64,000 bases of DNA from Diospyros lotus (lineage: Eukaryota > Streptophyta > Magnoliopsida > Ericales > Ebenaceae), in assembly GCF_014633365.1 (NCBI RefSeq), contig NC_068341.1:41062044-41126043 (forward strand), written 5' to 3'. Position numbers and translations under genes: made by a program. The notes under the pieces were generated by a model. That model worked only from the letters and a program-made list of their open reading frames with translations. It was not told where the DNA came from and did no database searches. This document shows, one piece after another, positions 1 through 12,625 of the stretch (its first letter is position 1; each line of letters starts with the position of its first letter).

Positions 1-2188
1 CTTCATAACAACGTCTTGTGAGGTGCTGTTCCCCCCATACACATCCTACTCCATTGGGGGTCCAGAATTTCACTGTGAGCGTCTTGGTCGAAGTGACTAG
101 ATCCAGGTCGTTCATTGCCGGTCTTCTGAGTACGACGTTGTATGCTGAAGGGCAGTCAATGATTAGGAACTTTGCCAAAGTAGTGGCCTGGCGATTTGCA
201 TCCCCGATGGTGAAGGAAAGGCTGATTCGACCGACTGGGATCACTGCGTCCCCCGTGAATCCATAAAGCGGATCTGGGGACGAGCTCAACTGTTCTGGGC
301 CCAAACCCATCTAATCGAAGCACGCTCTGTACATTATATTTACCGAGCTGCCCGTATCCACCATTATCCTTCGCACTTCGGAGTTTTCGATCTGGGCCCG
401 GATAACGAGCGCATCGTTATGCGGCCAATGGATGTCCATGGCCTCTTCTTCCGAGAAAATCATGTTCTCCAGGGTTGGGCCACCCCTAGATCTCTTCGCG
501 GGAATTGACTGTTCGTTCGACCTCGCCAGCAAGACGTGGTTAGCTTCACGTACGTACTTGTCGCGGGATTTGTGGGAGGACCTCGCGAGGTGAGGTCCAC
601 CGTGAATCGTGTAGATAGTTCGTACAGCCGGTGAATGGTCGTCTTGGGAGAGGGGCAGCTGTTGTGCCGGTGGCTGACTTGGTTGATTGGTGGGTCGCAC
701 CACGTAATCTTTCAAGCGACCTCTTCTTATCAGATCTTCAATGGCATCTCTCAAGGCCCAGCATTCGGATGTGTTGTGACCCGCCTCGTTGTGGTACGCG
801 CAAAATTTTTCCTTATTTCGGAATTTGTTTGGAGTTCTCAACGGGTTGGGTTTCCCGAACTCCTATTTGTTCCTTTCCATGGCGAAGATCCTTTCTTGGG
901 GGTCGGACAAGACATAGTAGCTGTCAAAGCACTGCAATGTACGAGGTCGTTCACCTCCCCCCGCCTTCTGAGCTCGCTTGAACACTTCACTGTTTGAGCG
1001 CTTTCCTCGAGATTCCCTTCCGGTGTCTCCGTTATGCCTTTTCTTATTCTGGTTGGAGCCCCTGACTTCTTCTCTCGACCCGACGGGTTTCTTTGACCCA
1101 AAGGCGTCTTCCCATCGGATCTCCTTGGAAGCTCGTTCATAGAATTCCCCCAAGTCTTTAACCGGGGTCCTGTAGATGCTCTCATAGAGCTTTCTGTCTT
1201 TTTGGAGGCCGGCGAAGATCGCCGTTAGGATGCTTTCATCGGTGGGATCCTCGACGTTGCTCACCTCGCGTCTGAACTTGGCGATGGAATCCCTCAGCGA
1301 TTCGTTTGCTTTCTGGAATACCGTGGCGAGGTGACAAGGCGGTGCGAGCTCCCTCCTCAAAGCCCTGTATTGGTTGAGGAACCTCTGCTGGCACTCCTCC
1401 TAGCTGTTGATGCTGCATGGCGGGAGACTCCTGAACCAAGCGCAGGGAATGTCACCCAATATTGCCGGGAAGGCGCGACATTTGACCAGCGAGTTGGCCG
1501 TCTGCAAATCCATTTGCATGTTGTACGCATCCAGGTAATCATAGGGGTCACTGTCCTCGTTATATTGTGGCATGCTTGGGACCTTAAATCTCCGGGGGAG
1601 GGGTTCGAGCTCAATCTCTCTTGTGAACGGCGTCCTATCCCCACGACCATTACTCTGACTGCGGACTCCCTGTCGTTCTTCCAACTGTCGCACCCTTTGA
1701 TATAGTTCCTCCACGGTTGAGTCCGGGCCTGCTGATTGCTGGACCTGCGATCACCTGCTTTTCACTCAGACTGGGGAGTGGTGATTTGGGGATGGATAGT
1801 TATCCCCGATATCCTCTTCTGCAGGCGGCGGTCTTTCCTTCCAAGGTTGACGGACCCTACGAGGCGACGCCGGTGGACCGTGGGCGGCCCGTGCTTAAGC
1901 TTGGGCCAAAATTCTGACCGCGTCAGCGAGCTGCATTACTGTATTCTCCAAAGCTTCCTGGCGCTGCTACCAGTCCCGGATCGTTCCTGTTCCATCGATT
2001 TGAACAGTAGGTTGGGCAGGGAATCGCGGCGGTATGCCGGTGGAGTCTCCAGCTGGCGGTGGTAAAGGGATATCCGCTGTCGAGGCAACGGGTCCTCAAT
2101 TTGGTGGAAAGTCTCGCAGTCAATCGCGATGATTTTCAGGTGGGTCGATCGCCGCCTCGGAACTTCGAGTATTCCTTCCTCTGGCCAT
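1..2188 (-). pseudogene. Decayed gag-protease frame of the Ty3/gypsy element
   Basis: One reading frame can be followed from an ATG at 2188 to base 1 with no frameshift, but it has nine in-frame stops (at 2120, 2096, 1967, 1895, 1766, 1751, 1400, 863 and 311, lowest base of each). The N-terminal part is proline-rich. Residues around 1714-1380 and 1360-1080 resemble the retrotransposon gag domain (FKVPSMPQYNEDSDPYDYL, then FQKANESLRDSIAKFRREV). The CAYHNEAGHNTSEC zinc-knuckle-like motif lies near 800, and the protease signature VDTGSS near 340. Downstream it keeps the conserved YGFTGD and PNGVGCV segments. Every stop can be explained by a C-to-T or G-to-A change. The polyprotein would package and mature the element RNA if intact; it cannot do so here. 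Confidence 0.85.
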
Positions 2189-2228
2189 GGCTATTGATCA
2201 GAGCGGCCCCCTTTCTCTAGCGCCAAAA

Positions 2229-2909
2229 TGTTGACGGTCAATTTCAGCCGACCGTGATTCGTTTTGGGCCGCGGTAAATAAATGCAAAAATACCAAGATG
2301 AATAAAGGAAAACCAAGATTCCAAACGTGAGTCAGCACCGAAGTTTTTAAGTGGTTCGGCCAGAACGATGTCTACTCCACGACCGCACTCTGATTATTAT
2401 TCTTTCAGAATGGCGGTATCTTATTATTCTCTCCCCCCTTCATGATGTCTATGATTCTTATTTATACTAAGGGGCTTTTACAATTTAGATAACATATAAA
2501 AATACAATGATTGTATAATGGGGGACAAACAGCCCTTATCGTCTGTACAAAACCGGGAGTGGAATCCTCATTACGAGGGGCATGGGTTGTTGTAGATAAA
2601 GTGAATGGGCCCTTCCTCTGACTTTCTCAGCAGCTTTGCCACTTTATGCGAGTTGATGGCTTTAGGCCAGCGACCTGGATGATACAGCGAACTGAGGGTT
2701 TTATAGCGAGCCCGTTAATCGATCGTCGAGAGCTCACGAGGGGTTTTATCAAGAGCTCGCAAGGTGCTTGCTCTACGAGCTTCGGGCTTTGGTGGTGTAT
2801 GAATTTCATCTGACGAGGTCTTTAGGATCTTTCGGGCTCTGGGTGATTGGGTCGGTTCATTGGGCTGAGCCTGGTCTAAAAGGGGATGATCCGGGAATAG
2901 CATATAACA
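2229..2909 (-). repeat. 5' LTR of the Ty3/gypsy element
   Basis: 681 bp bounded by TGTTGACGG at the plus-strand left end and CATATAACA at the right, so the ends form a short TGTT/AACA inverted repeat. On the minus strand a TATAAATAAG promoter-like box (near 2455-2465) sits upstream of the gag frame, as expected for the U3-R part of a 5' LTR. The second LTR is not in the window. Confidence 0.8.
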
Positions 2910-3039
2910 ATAATAGGTGATATACTTAATTTATTAACAGTGAGTTGTTGTTTGATACGAAGAATATAATTGTAATTTATAAGTTTATCTATTTATCTGT
3001 ATTAATATCTATAAGTTTAATGTAATTAATTTAAATATT

Positions 3040-3720
3040 TTAAATGAAATTTCGAGAAGATTTCCATCGCTGCTAGTTCACAGTGCACATTGCACGCAAA
3101 CGTTTTGGAACCGGAAGGGCCGGGTGGTTGGACCTCGCGGACTGGTGCCCACCGCGTTTATACTTTCGTGGTACATTCACTGAATATTTTAAAGCCATGC
3201 TGCTCGCTAGTCGACAGCGCACGTTGCTCGCGAACGTATTGGAACCGCAAGGGCCCACCGCCACCACACTGAACTGAACTGGCGTCCTTTTTGCCATTGA
3301 CAGAATTTGAAAAGACTTTTAAAGACTTCTGCTCGTCAACAGCGGACATTGCACGCAACCGTAATATTTTAAAGACTTTTGCTATGCTGCTTGTGATTAT
3401 AATGTGAAACCAAAATTGGGTTGATTTCGTCATGTTCTTATTTTATATGTCTTTTTGAATGAACTTTCGAGAAGATATTTTGATGAAATTTTATTAAAAT
3501 ATTCATTTAAGTTTATTAAAATATTTATAAACTTAAATCAAATGTTTTAACGAAATTTGGAGGAGATAGGGGATGCTGCTTAGTCCACAGCACACATTGC
3601 ACGCAACCGAATTGGAACGGACCACGCGGACTGGGCCCACCACCACCCAATTGCAGGACGGAGCTTCTCTCCCAGTCCCTTCTGGGTCTCTTTCTTGAAT
3701 GAAATTTCGAGGAGATCTCC
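3040..3720 (+). repeat. Diverged repeated modules upstream of TNL gene 1
   Basis: The stretch before the TNL start holds repeats of two short modules. Module A (CTGCT, AGTC, ACAGC, then GCACATTGCACGCAA and ATTGGAAC) occurs near 3067-3115, 3200-3250, 3326-3365 and 3572-3630. Module B (GAATGAAATTTCGAGGAGAT and variants) occurs near 3041, 3457, 3548 and 3696, and again before gene 2 near 20801. At 3643-3690 there is also a partial copy of the first coding bases of exon 1 (CCAATTGCAGGACGGAGC). This is probably the 5' flank and UTR of the TNL gene, amplified by local duplication; any promoter role is inference. Confidence 0.6.
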
Positions 3721-3821
3721 ATAGTCCACAGGATGTCACGGACTTCCACCATATATTTCCTTCCTTTTGGCCTCTGTTGCTTCGCATAGACAAAGAAGCC
3801 AGTTGTTTTCCGAGAAGATCA

Positions 3822-6800
3822 ATGGCTTCCACCAACACCCAATTGCAGCAGGACGGAGCTTCTCTCCCTTCTGGGTCTAGTTCCTGGAAATACGATGTTT
3901 TTTTGAGCTTCAGAGGCGCAGACACCCGCGACGGCTTCGTCGACCATCTCTATTCAGTTCTGCTTGAGAAGGTCATTTTCACGTTCAAGGATGACCCGAG
4001 TCTCCAGAGAGGTGAATCGATTTCTCCAGCGCTCCTGAAAGCCATCGAAGAGTCGAGGTTTGCCGTGGTGGTTTTCTCCGAGAATTACGCTTCTTCCAAG
4101 TGGTGCTTGGAGGAACTCGTTAAGATCCTCGCGTGCAAGGAGGAGGGGGCACTCACCGTTTTGACGGTGTTCTATAAAGTTGATCCCTCGCATTTACGGA
4201 AACAAACAGGGAGCGTTGGAGAAGCATTCGCCCAACACGAGCGAGATTCCAGCGAAGAGGAGGTGCAGAGATGGAGGAATGCTCTAACGGAAGTGGCCAG
4301 TATTAGTGGGTGGGATTCAAAAACACACAGGTAATAACTACCCCTCAACAAGTCAAAACCTTTAATCCAAAAATTGTCAAAATAGTTAAATTCCTTGTTA
4401 AAATAGTTAAATTTTAATCCAAAAATTATCAAAATAGTTATATTATTTAATGAATTTAGCTTAATACCATATTGGATTTGGTAATATCTAAGTGAAATTC
4501 AATTATAAATGGATCTTTTGCATTTGGCCCCTATTAGATCTAGATAGAATCTAAATACCAGGTGGTTGTTATAGAGGCTTCAGGTCCCTAAACAGAGGGG
4601 TCCCTTCCGATTTAGCATTTTTAATTTGACAATTCTTTCCTAATTGCTGTTAGTTGAACCTTTCATGGATATTAATATTCAATATTAATTCATTATAATG
4701 TGTTACTTCTGCTGCAATTATCTCACGTTGAAGAAAGAAAACTAAAAATAAAAGTAAAATTAAATCAAAAGAATTGGATTATGTCTAGGTACATTTTTTC
4801 TCAATCAATATGTTTCTGGGTCACCTAGCTCCGATGCCTCCGTGTAAATTTTGATGAAAATATAATCATATATTTTGTGGTTACTGGCATTATATTTTGA
4901 TTGAGAATACCTTAACTATAATCTGTCTTTGAGTTCTTAAACTCATCTACTGGGCAGGGCTGAAGCAAAGCTTATCCGAGACATTGCCATTGATATTCTA
5001 AATAGACTGGGATATAATGGTTCAAACGATCTTGAAGATGTTGTTGGATTGCTTCCTCGTGTAGCAGAAGTGATGTCAAAATTAGAAATGGGATTGGATT
5101 TGGATGACCCACGTGTAGTAGGGATATATGGAATGGGAGGTATAGGAAAGACTACTATTGCCAAGGCTGTCTATCACCAAATTCGTACTCGGTTTCAAGC
5201 TAGTTGCTACCTTCCGAATGTCAGAGAAGCTGCTGATGGGAAGCATGGCTTGGAGTCATTGCAAAAATCTCTTCTTGTTGATATCCACTCGGTCTCAGAC
5301 AGTGATATAAAAATAAGAAATATTGATTGGCTTGGGGCAATAAGGAACGCGATAGGGAATAAGAAGGTTCTTGTAGTCCTGGATGATGTAGACCATTTAG
5401 ATCAGCTGAATGGCCTCGCTGGTAAACTTGATTGGTTTGGTCCAGGAAGCAGAATTATAATAACGACCAGAAACGATCATTTACTTGCTAGATATGGTCC
5501 AAGAAGAAGTCATGTCTACAATGTTGAGGGACTAAATTATGAGGATGCTTCTAGGCTATTTTGTTGTAAAGCATTCTGGGACAACCAGCCAACGCCAGGT
5601 TTTGAGCATCTTATAAAAAGTGCAGTTGATTACGCCAAGGGAGTTCCACTGGCTCTTAATGTTTTGGGCTGTTTTCTAATTGACAGAGAGGTAAACGAAT
5701 GGCAGAGTGCAATCCGTAGATTGAGACAAGAGCCTCATCCAGATATTCAGAAAGTGCTGAAATTAAGCTATGACGGATTGGGGCGTGAGGAGAAGAAAAT
5801 TTTCCTTGACATTGCCTGCTTCTTTAAATGGTATAGCATGGAGTACTCCATAGTTGTGAATATACTGAATGCTTGTGGTTTCCAGGCCAATATTGGAGTA
5901 CGTGTTCTTAAAGACAAGGCACTTGTAACGATAAGAGACAATATGATAGATATGCATGATCTGATACAAGATATGGGATGGCATATTGTTAAAGAAGAAT
6001 CCCCAGATGAGCCTGGTCGAAGAAGCAGGTTGTGTAAGTGCGAAGACATCTACCACACACTCACAAAAAAAACCGTAAGTGCAAGTGCTCTCATTTGAGA
6101 ATGTGTTGAATTTGTCAATTATCTTCTCATCTAAGAGCTTAGGTTTGTCCAGGGAGGGGTATCTTTATTTTTTACATTTTTATTTTTACTCTCAACAATA
6201 TCTTCTCATGCATGGCCTAACTTTATTATGTAATTGGACCAACAAAATCTTTGCCTGTTAAATTATGAATCATCATGTAATCACAAAACTTAAACTAGTA
6301 TGTAGAAATATATATCTTGAACTTGTATAATATTATTTTTTCTTCTCCCAATAGAATGGAACATATTTAAATAGATTATTTTCCACAGCATTCACTTTGT
6401 TTGTTTAAGGATAAAAGTTGTGTTTCTGTTTTGTCAAGATTTGATTTCTTATTTTTACCGCTTGTTTGTTAGGGGACAGAAGCAGTGGAGACCATAATTT
6501 TGCATTCTTATGGAACAAAAAAGATATCTTTGAGTCCTGATACGTTTTCAAAGATGATCAAATTGCGACTGCTTCAGCTTAGTAATGTTCAGCTTCCTAA
6601 TGGTCTCGACTACCTCTCCAATGATTTACGCCTTCTTGATTGGCACAGATACCCTTTAAAATTTCTGCCATCAAATTTTCAACCGGACAGCCTTGTCACA
6701 CTAAAAATGTCGAATAGCCGCCTGGAACAACCTTGGAATGGAAGAATGGTATGAGTAAAAGTAAATCCTATTGCCATTTTTTTTTTTTTTTTTTACTATA

Positions 6801-7804
6801 TGTGCTTGCGTTATTGAAATCCTATTTATCCTAATAAATTTTGTCTATTGATATTTATGATATTTATGACAGTGCCTAGACGAGTTGAAATACGTTGACC
6901 TCAGTTTTTCACCGTACATAACCAAGAACCTAGATTTTACACATGTAACAAATCTTAAGAGATTGGTTCTTGAAGGTTGTACGAACATTGTTGAGATCTC
7001 ATCCATTGAAGCCATCAAAGGGCTTGCGTTCTTAAATTTGAAGGGCTTGAATCATCTTAAGGTTCTTCCTACGGGCTGTTGGCTTAAATCCCTTGAAGGA
7101 CTTTATCTTTCTGGTTGCTCAAAACTCAAAAATGTTTCTGACGTCTTAGCGTCTACGAAATGCTTAATTTATCTTGAGTTGGATGGGACTTGTGTGGTGG
7201 AACTGCCAGTTGAACATCTCAGCAATCTTATATTTATTAGTCTGAAGGATTGCAAAGAACTTACAAGTCTTCGCATTTGTGGGTTGAAACTTCTTATAAC
7301 TTTGGATGTTTCTGGCTGCTCAAAACTTAGCAAGTTGCCTGAGAACATAGGAGGATTGGAGAGTTTGTGCAATCTTCGGGCTAAGTGTACTGCCATTAAG
7401 CAACTGCCATCCTCGATTATACACTTGAAGAATCTTAGGAGTTTGGGTTTAAGTCAATGCAGGGGACCAATAACATCAACACCCGATGACCTAGGCTCCT
7501 TATCCTTGTTAGTAGATTTAGACCTTAGTGGTAGCAGCATTATTAGTTTGCCAGCAAGCATCAGAGATCTTTACGAGCTTATGCATCTTGTATTGGTGGA
7601 TTGCAAGAAGCTTAAAACGTTGCCTTATCTCCCGATAAATATCAAATACATTAATGTAGGTGGATGCACATCATTAGAAACATTCCCGGATCCGGCCATA
7701 TTGCCTAGAAAGCTTGGGACGGCCAATTTTAGTAATTGTCATACACTAATAAAGAATAGGCCCAGCCTCCCCTTTGAACTTGTCAGAAATTCTCTTAAGG
7801 TACA

Positions 7805-7848
<44 letters not shown>

Positions 7849-8602
7849 GATCTGATGTCTTTATTTGTTGTAGCAGGTTGTTCCTACTGACAGATATTGT
7901 TATATTGCTGTTCCTGGAAGAGAGATTCCAAAGTGTTTCAGCAATCAAAATAATATGGGGCATTATGTTGGAATCCAGTTAATGCCAGATCGGTATCAAA
8001 GGCTCAATGGTTTTGTTATATGTGTTGTTTTTGAAGCAACGGCTCCTTCAATTGATGCCGATGCGGAATGCGATGTGATATGTTTCGTGATGTGGAATGA
8101 TGATGAGGTCAAACGCATGACATTCACTACTTACATTTCCCAATTCCAGCCCTATTACTTATTTTTGCATTACATACCATTTCAAAGAAGAGGTTATTTG
8201 GATGAAGAATTGATGAAGAATGAGATCATCTTTTATTTTAGAGTTGATGAAGAATGGTCTAAAGACCCTGAAGTGATTGCCCCAGTAAAATGCGCTGTTC
8301 ATGCGGTATATGAGAATGATGAAGAATGGCCAGATCCACATTCAAGTATCCAACTAAGCGACTGTGATGATGAGTATGGGTCAACTGAACGGACACAGGG
8401 TGTTGTATCGAAAAAGAGAAGTTGTCATAACCATGACTACAAGGCAGACGCAAGAGAACAATCGAACCCTAAGAGATTGAGAGATGATGTTGTCCAAGGG
8501 AGGGACTCTCAGTCTGAGTTATTAGAAATTTCACTTGAAAATATAATAAATTCAAAAATGAAAGAAGGATACGGCGGGGAAGGATGTCATATTTATTTCT
8601 AG
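3822..8602 (+). CDS. TIR-NBS-LRR (TNL) disease-resistance protein, gene 1
   Basis: Intracellular immune receptor of the TNL class. Exons are 3822-4330, 4958-6074, 6473-6748, 6873-7799 and 7877-8602; all junctions are GT-AG and the frame is open, giving 1184 aa. Exon 1 is the TIR domain (YDVFLSFRG from residue 24; probable NADase glutamate E98 in WCLEEL). Exon 2 is NB-ARC: P-loop GMGGIGKTT (228-236), Walker B VLVVLDDVD (307-315), ITTR, GVPLAL, and MHD at 502-504. Exons 3-4 are leucine-rich repeats (about 543-943). Exon 5 is a C-JID-like domain (VPGREIPKCFS near 958-968). The start at 3822 is preferred over an upstream in-frame ATG at 3699 because MAST aligns with gene 2 and 3699 lies in the repeated 5' flank. 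Gene 1 lacks about 48 residues of LRR found in gene 2. It looks functional; the pathogen recognised is unknown. Confidence 0.93.
7806..7847 (+). repeat. (TC)n microsatellite in intron 4 of TNL gene 1
   Basis: About 21 TC units between the donor at 7800 and the acceptor ending at 7876. The same microsatellite is in the matching intron of gene 2, so it predates the duplication; the tract also forms a long polypyrimidine stretch before the acceptor. Confidence 0.95.
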
Positions 8603-11148
8603 GTAGAAATTCAGTATGGTATTTGGTGGATTGATGGGAGGTTGGAAGTCGAACTACCTGTTCATCTATATATGTTTTCAAACCTTTATGAGGTCATTTT
8701 GGCTTTTATGAATTTGTGAGTTATATTGATTTGAGTGTTGTTATATCATTTGTAAGTTTTATTTAATACACTTTATTTTCAAATAAAATATAATAATTGT
8801 ACAATCTTTTTAACATTTTAAATTAATATTTAACTCCATAAATAAATTAAACAATCACTAAATTCACATTATTTTAATATCAGATTTTATAAAACAAAAT
8901 AATAACAATTTATAACATTCAATTTAGTTTATAAAATATAAACTTAAATCAAAATAATTTTATTGACTAATGATAAATGAGAAATAGTTAACATTTTCTT
9001 ATTAATTATTAATATCTATAATCATTGTAAAAAAAAAAAAAAAGATATATAATTAACTAGATAGTTGATTGAATTCTCGTCACTATGGGGTTTTAGACCA
9101 TCACGTGAATTCTAGTCACATGATGGTGTGACAACTCTTTCAATTCTATTAAGAAAAGTTAGTATAATTTTACAAAATAAAATTGGTTTATTTTGTAATA
9201 CCCTAAGACCTTGGGCTCTCGGGTATTATAACAATAGTCCCATCATATAATTTATATTTTTAGTACACATATTTGGTAATTGCAGTTTATGAAATATAAT
9301 ATATGTATGATTAAAAATTATATTTTCTATTATATATTTTTAATGTATATTTATATTTTTAAAAATATATATTTGGAGTTTCTTAAACAAAAATAAGTTT
9401 CTTAGTAGCTTAGGGCTATGTTATATAAAAATGTACTCATTTATAAATTTAGATCACTTTATTATTTGGGTTCTTTCATTTATGGATTATTATTTTGATA
9501 TTAAAACTCACATGGGTTGAATTATATATTTGGATTATGCTTTACTTATGAATGAAATGGTTTGAAACCTATTCAATCTCTTGTGTATTTCACAACATTT
9601 TTCTTCTATCATTATTTATAAACTCAAATTGACAATATATTGTATAAAATCACTAATTAGTTTTTCGAAAAACCTGAAAAACTACCAAATTTGTCCTACA
9701 ATTTTTCATCAAGTATAAAAGAATTTTATATATTATTTTATATGGAATATTTGTTAGTGATTGCTTGCATATTTATTTTTTATAAATAATAATTACATTA
9801 AAAGAAAATATTACAAAAGCGTCTGCATATCAAAATTAGAACATATCTCAAGTTTCACAATAAAAAGTGTCGTTGCATGGATATATATATTTATTTGATT
9901 GTAAATGTCGTTGTCAAGTCGTCTGAATTTACAAAAATAAGAAAACAATCAAAGGGTGCGATGAGATCTCCATGCAAACACTTCAATGTTTAAGTCAGAC
10001 ATTGAAGATAATAAAAACTGTATTGAAACTAATATCAGATACGTACCATTTCAGAAATAATTGCATATTTTTTTATAAAGAAATACAAAGTGATCCAAAG
10101 TGTCGTACGATTAAGATTATTATAGATAACGCTTATCTTGATTAATCATAATATGATTGGAATTAGGATCGCCATAAATGACATATATCTTTTATAGATG
10201 ATGTTTATCTTACCCTTTTGCAAATGAAATTTCTTGTGAATAATTATTTATCCTAATATTATGAAATTCTTATAGAATTAGAATTCTTCATGGATGATTG
10301 ATTATCTTTCTATAAAATTTTTTGGATGTCATAGTTATCTAGTTTACACATTGCATAGGACCCCCATGTACAAAAAATTTACGCATTTTACTCTAAAAAG
10401 ACATTTCGGACATTTACTTATGACATAACAATTTCTCTCCAGTGTCTTATTTGAGTTTCTCGAATGAAAGAGTAGATTGTGTCGTGAATTGCCTTCATTT
10501 TTTATGGTAGATTATTCACACACTTTTTCTAGGCTTCTGATTTTGGATTATTTTCGCGTTTTTTGTATTTTTATTTTTAAATCGTTCTCAAGCCCTCCTG
10601 TTTTGGATTTTAAACGTTTTAAGAATTTTTGTATTTTTATGGTTCAATATAATGCCTACATCCGTATCCATATTTTTGTTTTTACGGTTTGATATAACGT
10701 CTACATCCGCAATTAAACAACATTCATATCTTTGTTTTGGCGACTTGGTGTAACGCTTATGTCCACAAATGAAGGGAGTCATTCGTCTGTTGACATTATT
10801 GACCCTTAGCATTTAATGTATAAATATTTTTGCTGGTATGTATATTGTTATTAATTTTTTCAAAAAGAAGATATATTAGATTTTTTAATTAGAAATGCAT
10901 GAAAAAAGCTCATCACTAGCAAAAAAATAAAAATAAAAAATAAAAACCAGAGCATAAGAATCAACACAAAAAAAAAAAATGGAAAGGGCCAAATATGAAA
11001 CCTGCAAACAAAAAAAAAAAAAAAAATTTTATCAATTTAATTATTTTAATTTTTATATTTTGAACCGAAACAAAACAATTGAAATTGTTAAATTTAATAA
11101 TCTAACCAAATCAATTCTTAGTTGAAACCAAACTAAATCAATAATTTC
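8603..11148. other. AT-rich intergenic DNA; conserved 3' flank of TNL gene 1
   Basis: No gene is seen. From about 8750 to 9850 the sequence is collinear with the region after TNL gene 2 (about 26040-27860), for example the blocks TTATATTTTTAGTACACATA at about 9248 and 27262, so the duplicated unit extends at least 1.2 kb past the stop codon. A 40 bp near-palindrome interrupts it at 9194-9233. The rest (9850-11148) is low-complexity AT-rich DNA with A runs. Confidence 0.7.
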
Positions 11149-11401
11149 TGTAATAACTCGAGAGACCAAGGTCAGATCCAAGAAGGAATTCTAGAGAAGT
11201 TATTATATATGTATCGAGAATAATAAAAAAGAAAATAATACCAATTAGATATTGTTTGAACTAAATATAGATAAAGAACTTTCGGATTAAACGTGCTTGA
11301 GCTAAGATAGCTCAAGGATGGGTGACTCTTGAGAAATTCATGTAAACATAATTAGGATAAGTTGATCCAGTCATTTCTATCGTTCGATGTGAAATACTAT
11401 A
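11149..11401 (+). repeat. Old solo LTR of a Cassandra-type TRIM (5S-rRNA-like)
   Basis: Starts TGTAATAACTCGAGAG and ends near CGATGTGAAATACTATA, matching both ends of the well-preserved Cassandra LTR at 49137-49363. The middle retains the 5S-rRNA-like core (TTAAACGTGCTTGAG, then AAGGATGGGTGACTCTTGAGAA). Many substitutions relative to the younger copy mark it as old. No second LTR or internal part is present. Confidence 0.75.
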
Positions 11402-12617
11402 TTTTCAATCTATTTAATTTAATTGTTTTGATTAAATCAAATTTTATGCTCCTACCCTCATTTATTTTATGGGCCAGATGTATGGAAAGCATGCCTCGCA
11501 ATCATTTTAACATAATAATATAATTATATTCAATAATTTTTTAAATCTATTATCCTCCCTCTCATGTTCACTGAACTCATTGACCACTTTTGTGAAGCTT
11601 TATTTGGTATGACTTATCGTGAAGTTTGAACCTAAAGGTATAAATATTTTTATTAGTCAGTGTATAATTTTTTTTTTAAATAATGAGTTTATTAATGTGA
11701 GAAACTACAATTTTTTTAAAAAAAACTCAGAAGTCAAAAAGCTCAAATAAAAAGTTTTATCAAAAGTATGAAAAATAGGCTGAATTTCTCACTAAAAAGA
11801 TAGTTTATAAAATCTTGTCTTATTAATCAAATTTCATAAGAATATATTTTCATCAATTTATTTATAGGAATAATACTATTGCATATTTTTTTAAATTATA
11901 AAATATTTTAATAATTAAGCATCTTCTTTTCTAGTATATTGCACTAATAAACAATACCATTATATGCTGAATAATAAAATTTAAATGATTATATATGAGA
12001 TTTGACTTTGCTCGATTAGTCTCACTGATTAAATTGAAAATTAATTAACAAATCAATTTGATGAGTAGTAAAAAATCAGTATTAATCCGTTAAGTTAATA
12101 TCATTAAATTCCACCGTTATTTAAGTGACATGAAAGTCTATGTGACATTTTTAGAATGACATGACTCTCGTGTTATCCCACCATCACTCTTTTTTCTTTG
12201 TTTTTTCTTTATTGGGTATAATTAACAAATAAAGAAAAAATTAACAAATCCATTGACCACTATCTTTTCTTTTTTGTTTCCCATATTCTCCTCATCTTTT
12301 GGATATCAACGCATCACTTTCCAAAATACAATAAGTTATAGGCAAAACGCGTCACCTTCCAAAACACAATAAATTATAGGCAAAAAGTTGTCATTAATGG
12401 GATTCTAAAATTGTCGAAGTGAAGTTCAAACCAATTGATTCATCTCTCCTATAAATTCTACCAAATTGGTTTTATCAATAAATTAATATCCGTATCAATT
12501 ACTAGTAGTATTTCTCCATTTATCTCCCTAATAGTGCCTAATAATCCAATTTATATTATCAATGTTATCCGCTACTAATTTTCTTTTTTGTCATATTTTT
12601 CCTTATTCGACCAACTA
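11402..12617. other. AT-rich intergenic DNA, nothing recognised
   Basis: No open frame of note, no RNA gene and no transposon end was recognised. Two near-identical 17 bp phrases around CACTTTCCAAAATACAATAA and CACCTTCCAAAACACAATAA (about 12315 and 12350) form a small tandem duplication. Confidence 0.5.
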
Positions 12618-12625
12618 CTAATTGG

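Larger units (their letters stand above)
1..2909 (-). mobile_element. Ty3/gypsy LTR retrotransposon, 5' part, truncated by window edge
   Basis: The element runs on the minus strand: a 681 bp LTR at 2229-2909, then a gag-like frame, then the start of an aspartic protease, which continues past base 1. The LTR is bounded by TGTT and AACA. The sequence just inside it on the minus strand (TTTTGGCGCTAGAG) is where a tRNA primer-binding site is expected. The gag tail has a degenerate zinc knuckle and the protease has DTGSS. The gag type resembles Tat/Athila-like Ty3 lineages, but the lineage is tentative because reverse transcriptase and integrase lie outside the window. The bases outside the LTR are ATAAT; the matching target duplication would be to the left of the window. 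Confidence 0.88.

Noticed and set aside
1923..2123. 66-codon minus-strand frame near the gag start
   Set aside because: It is in a different frame from the gag that continues to base 1; the proline-rich frame starting at 2188 fits the family better.
3699..3821. In-frame upstream ATG extending TNL gene 1 by 41 codons
   Set aside because: It lies in the repeated 5' flank, and gene 2 aligns from MAST at 3822; there is no TNL homology upstream.
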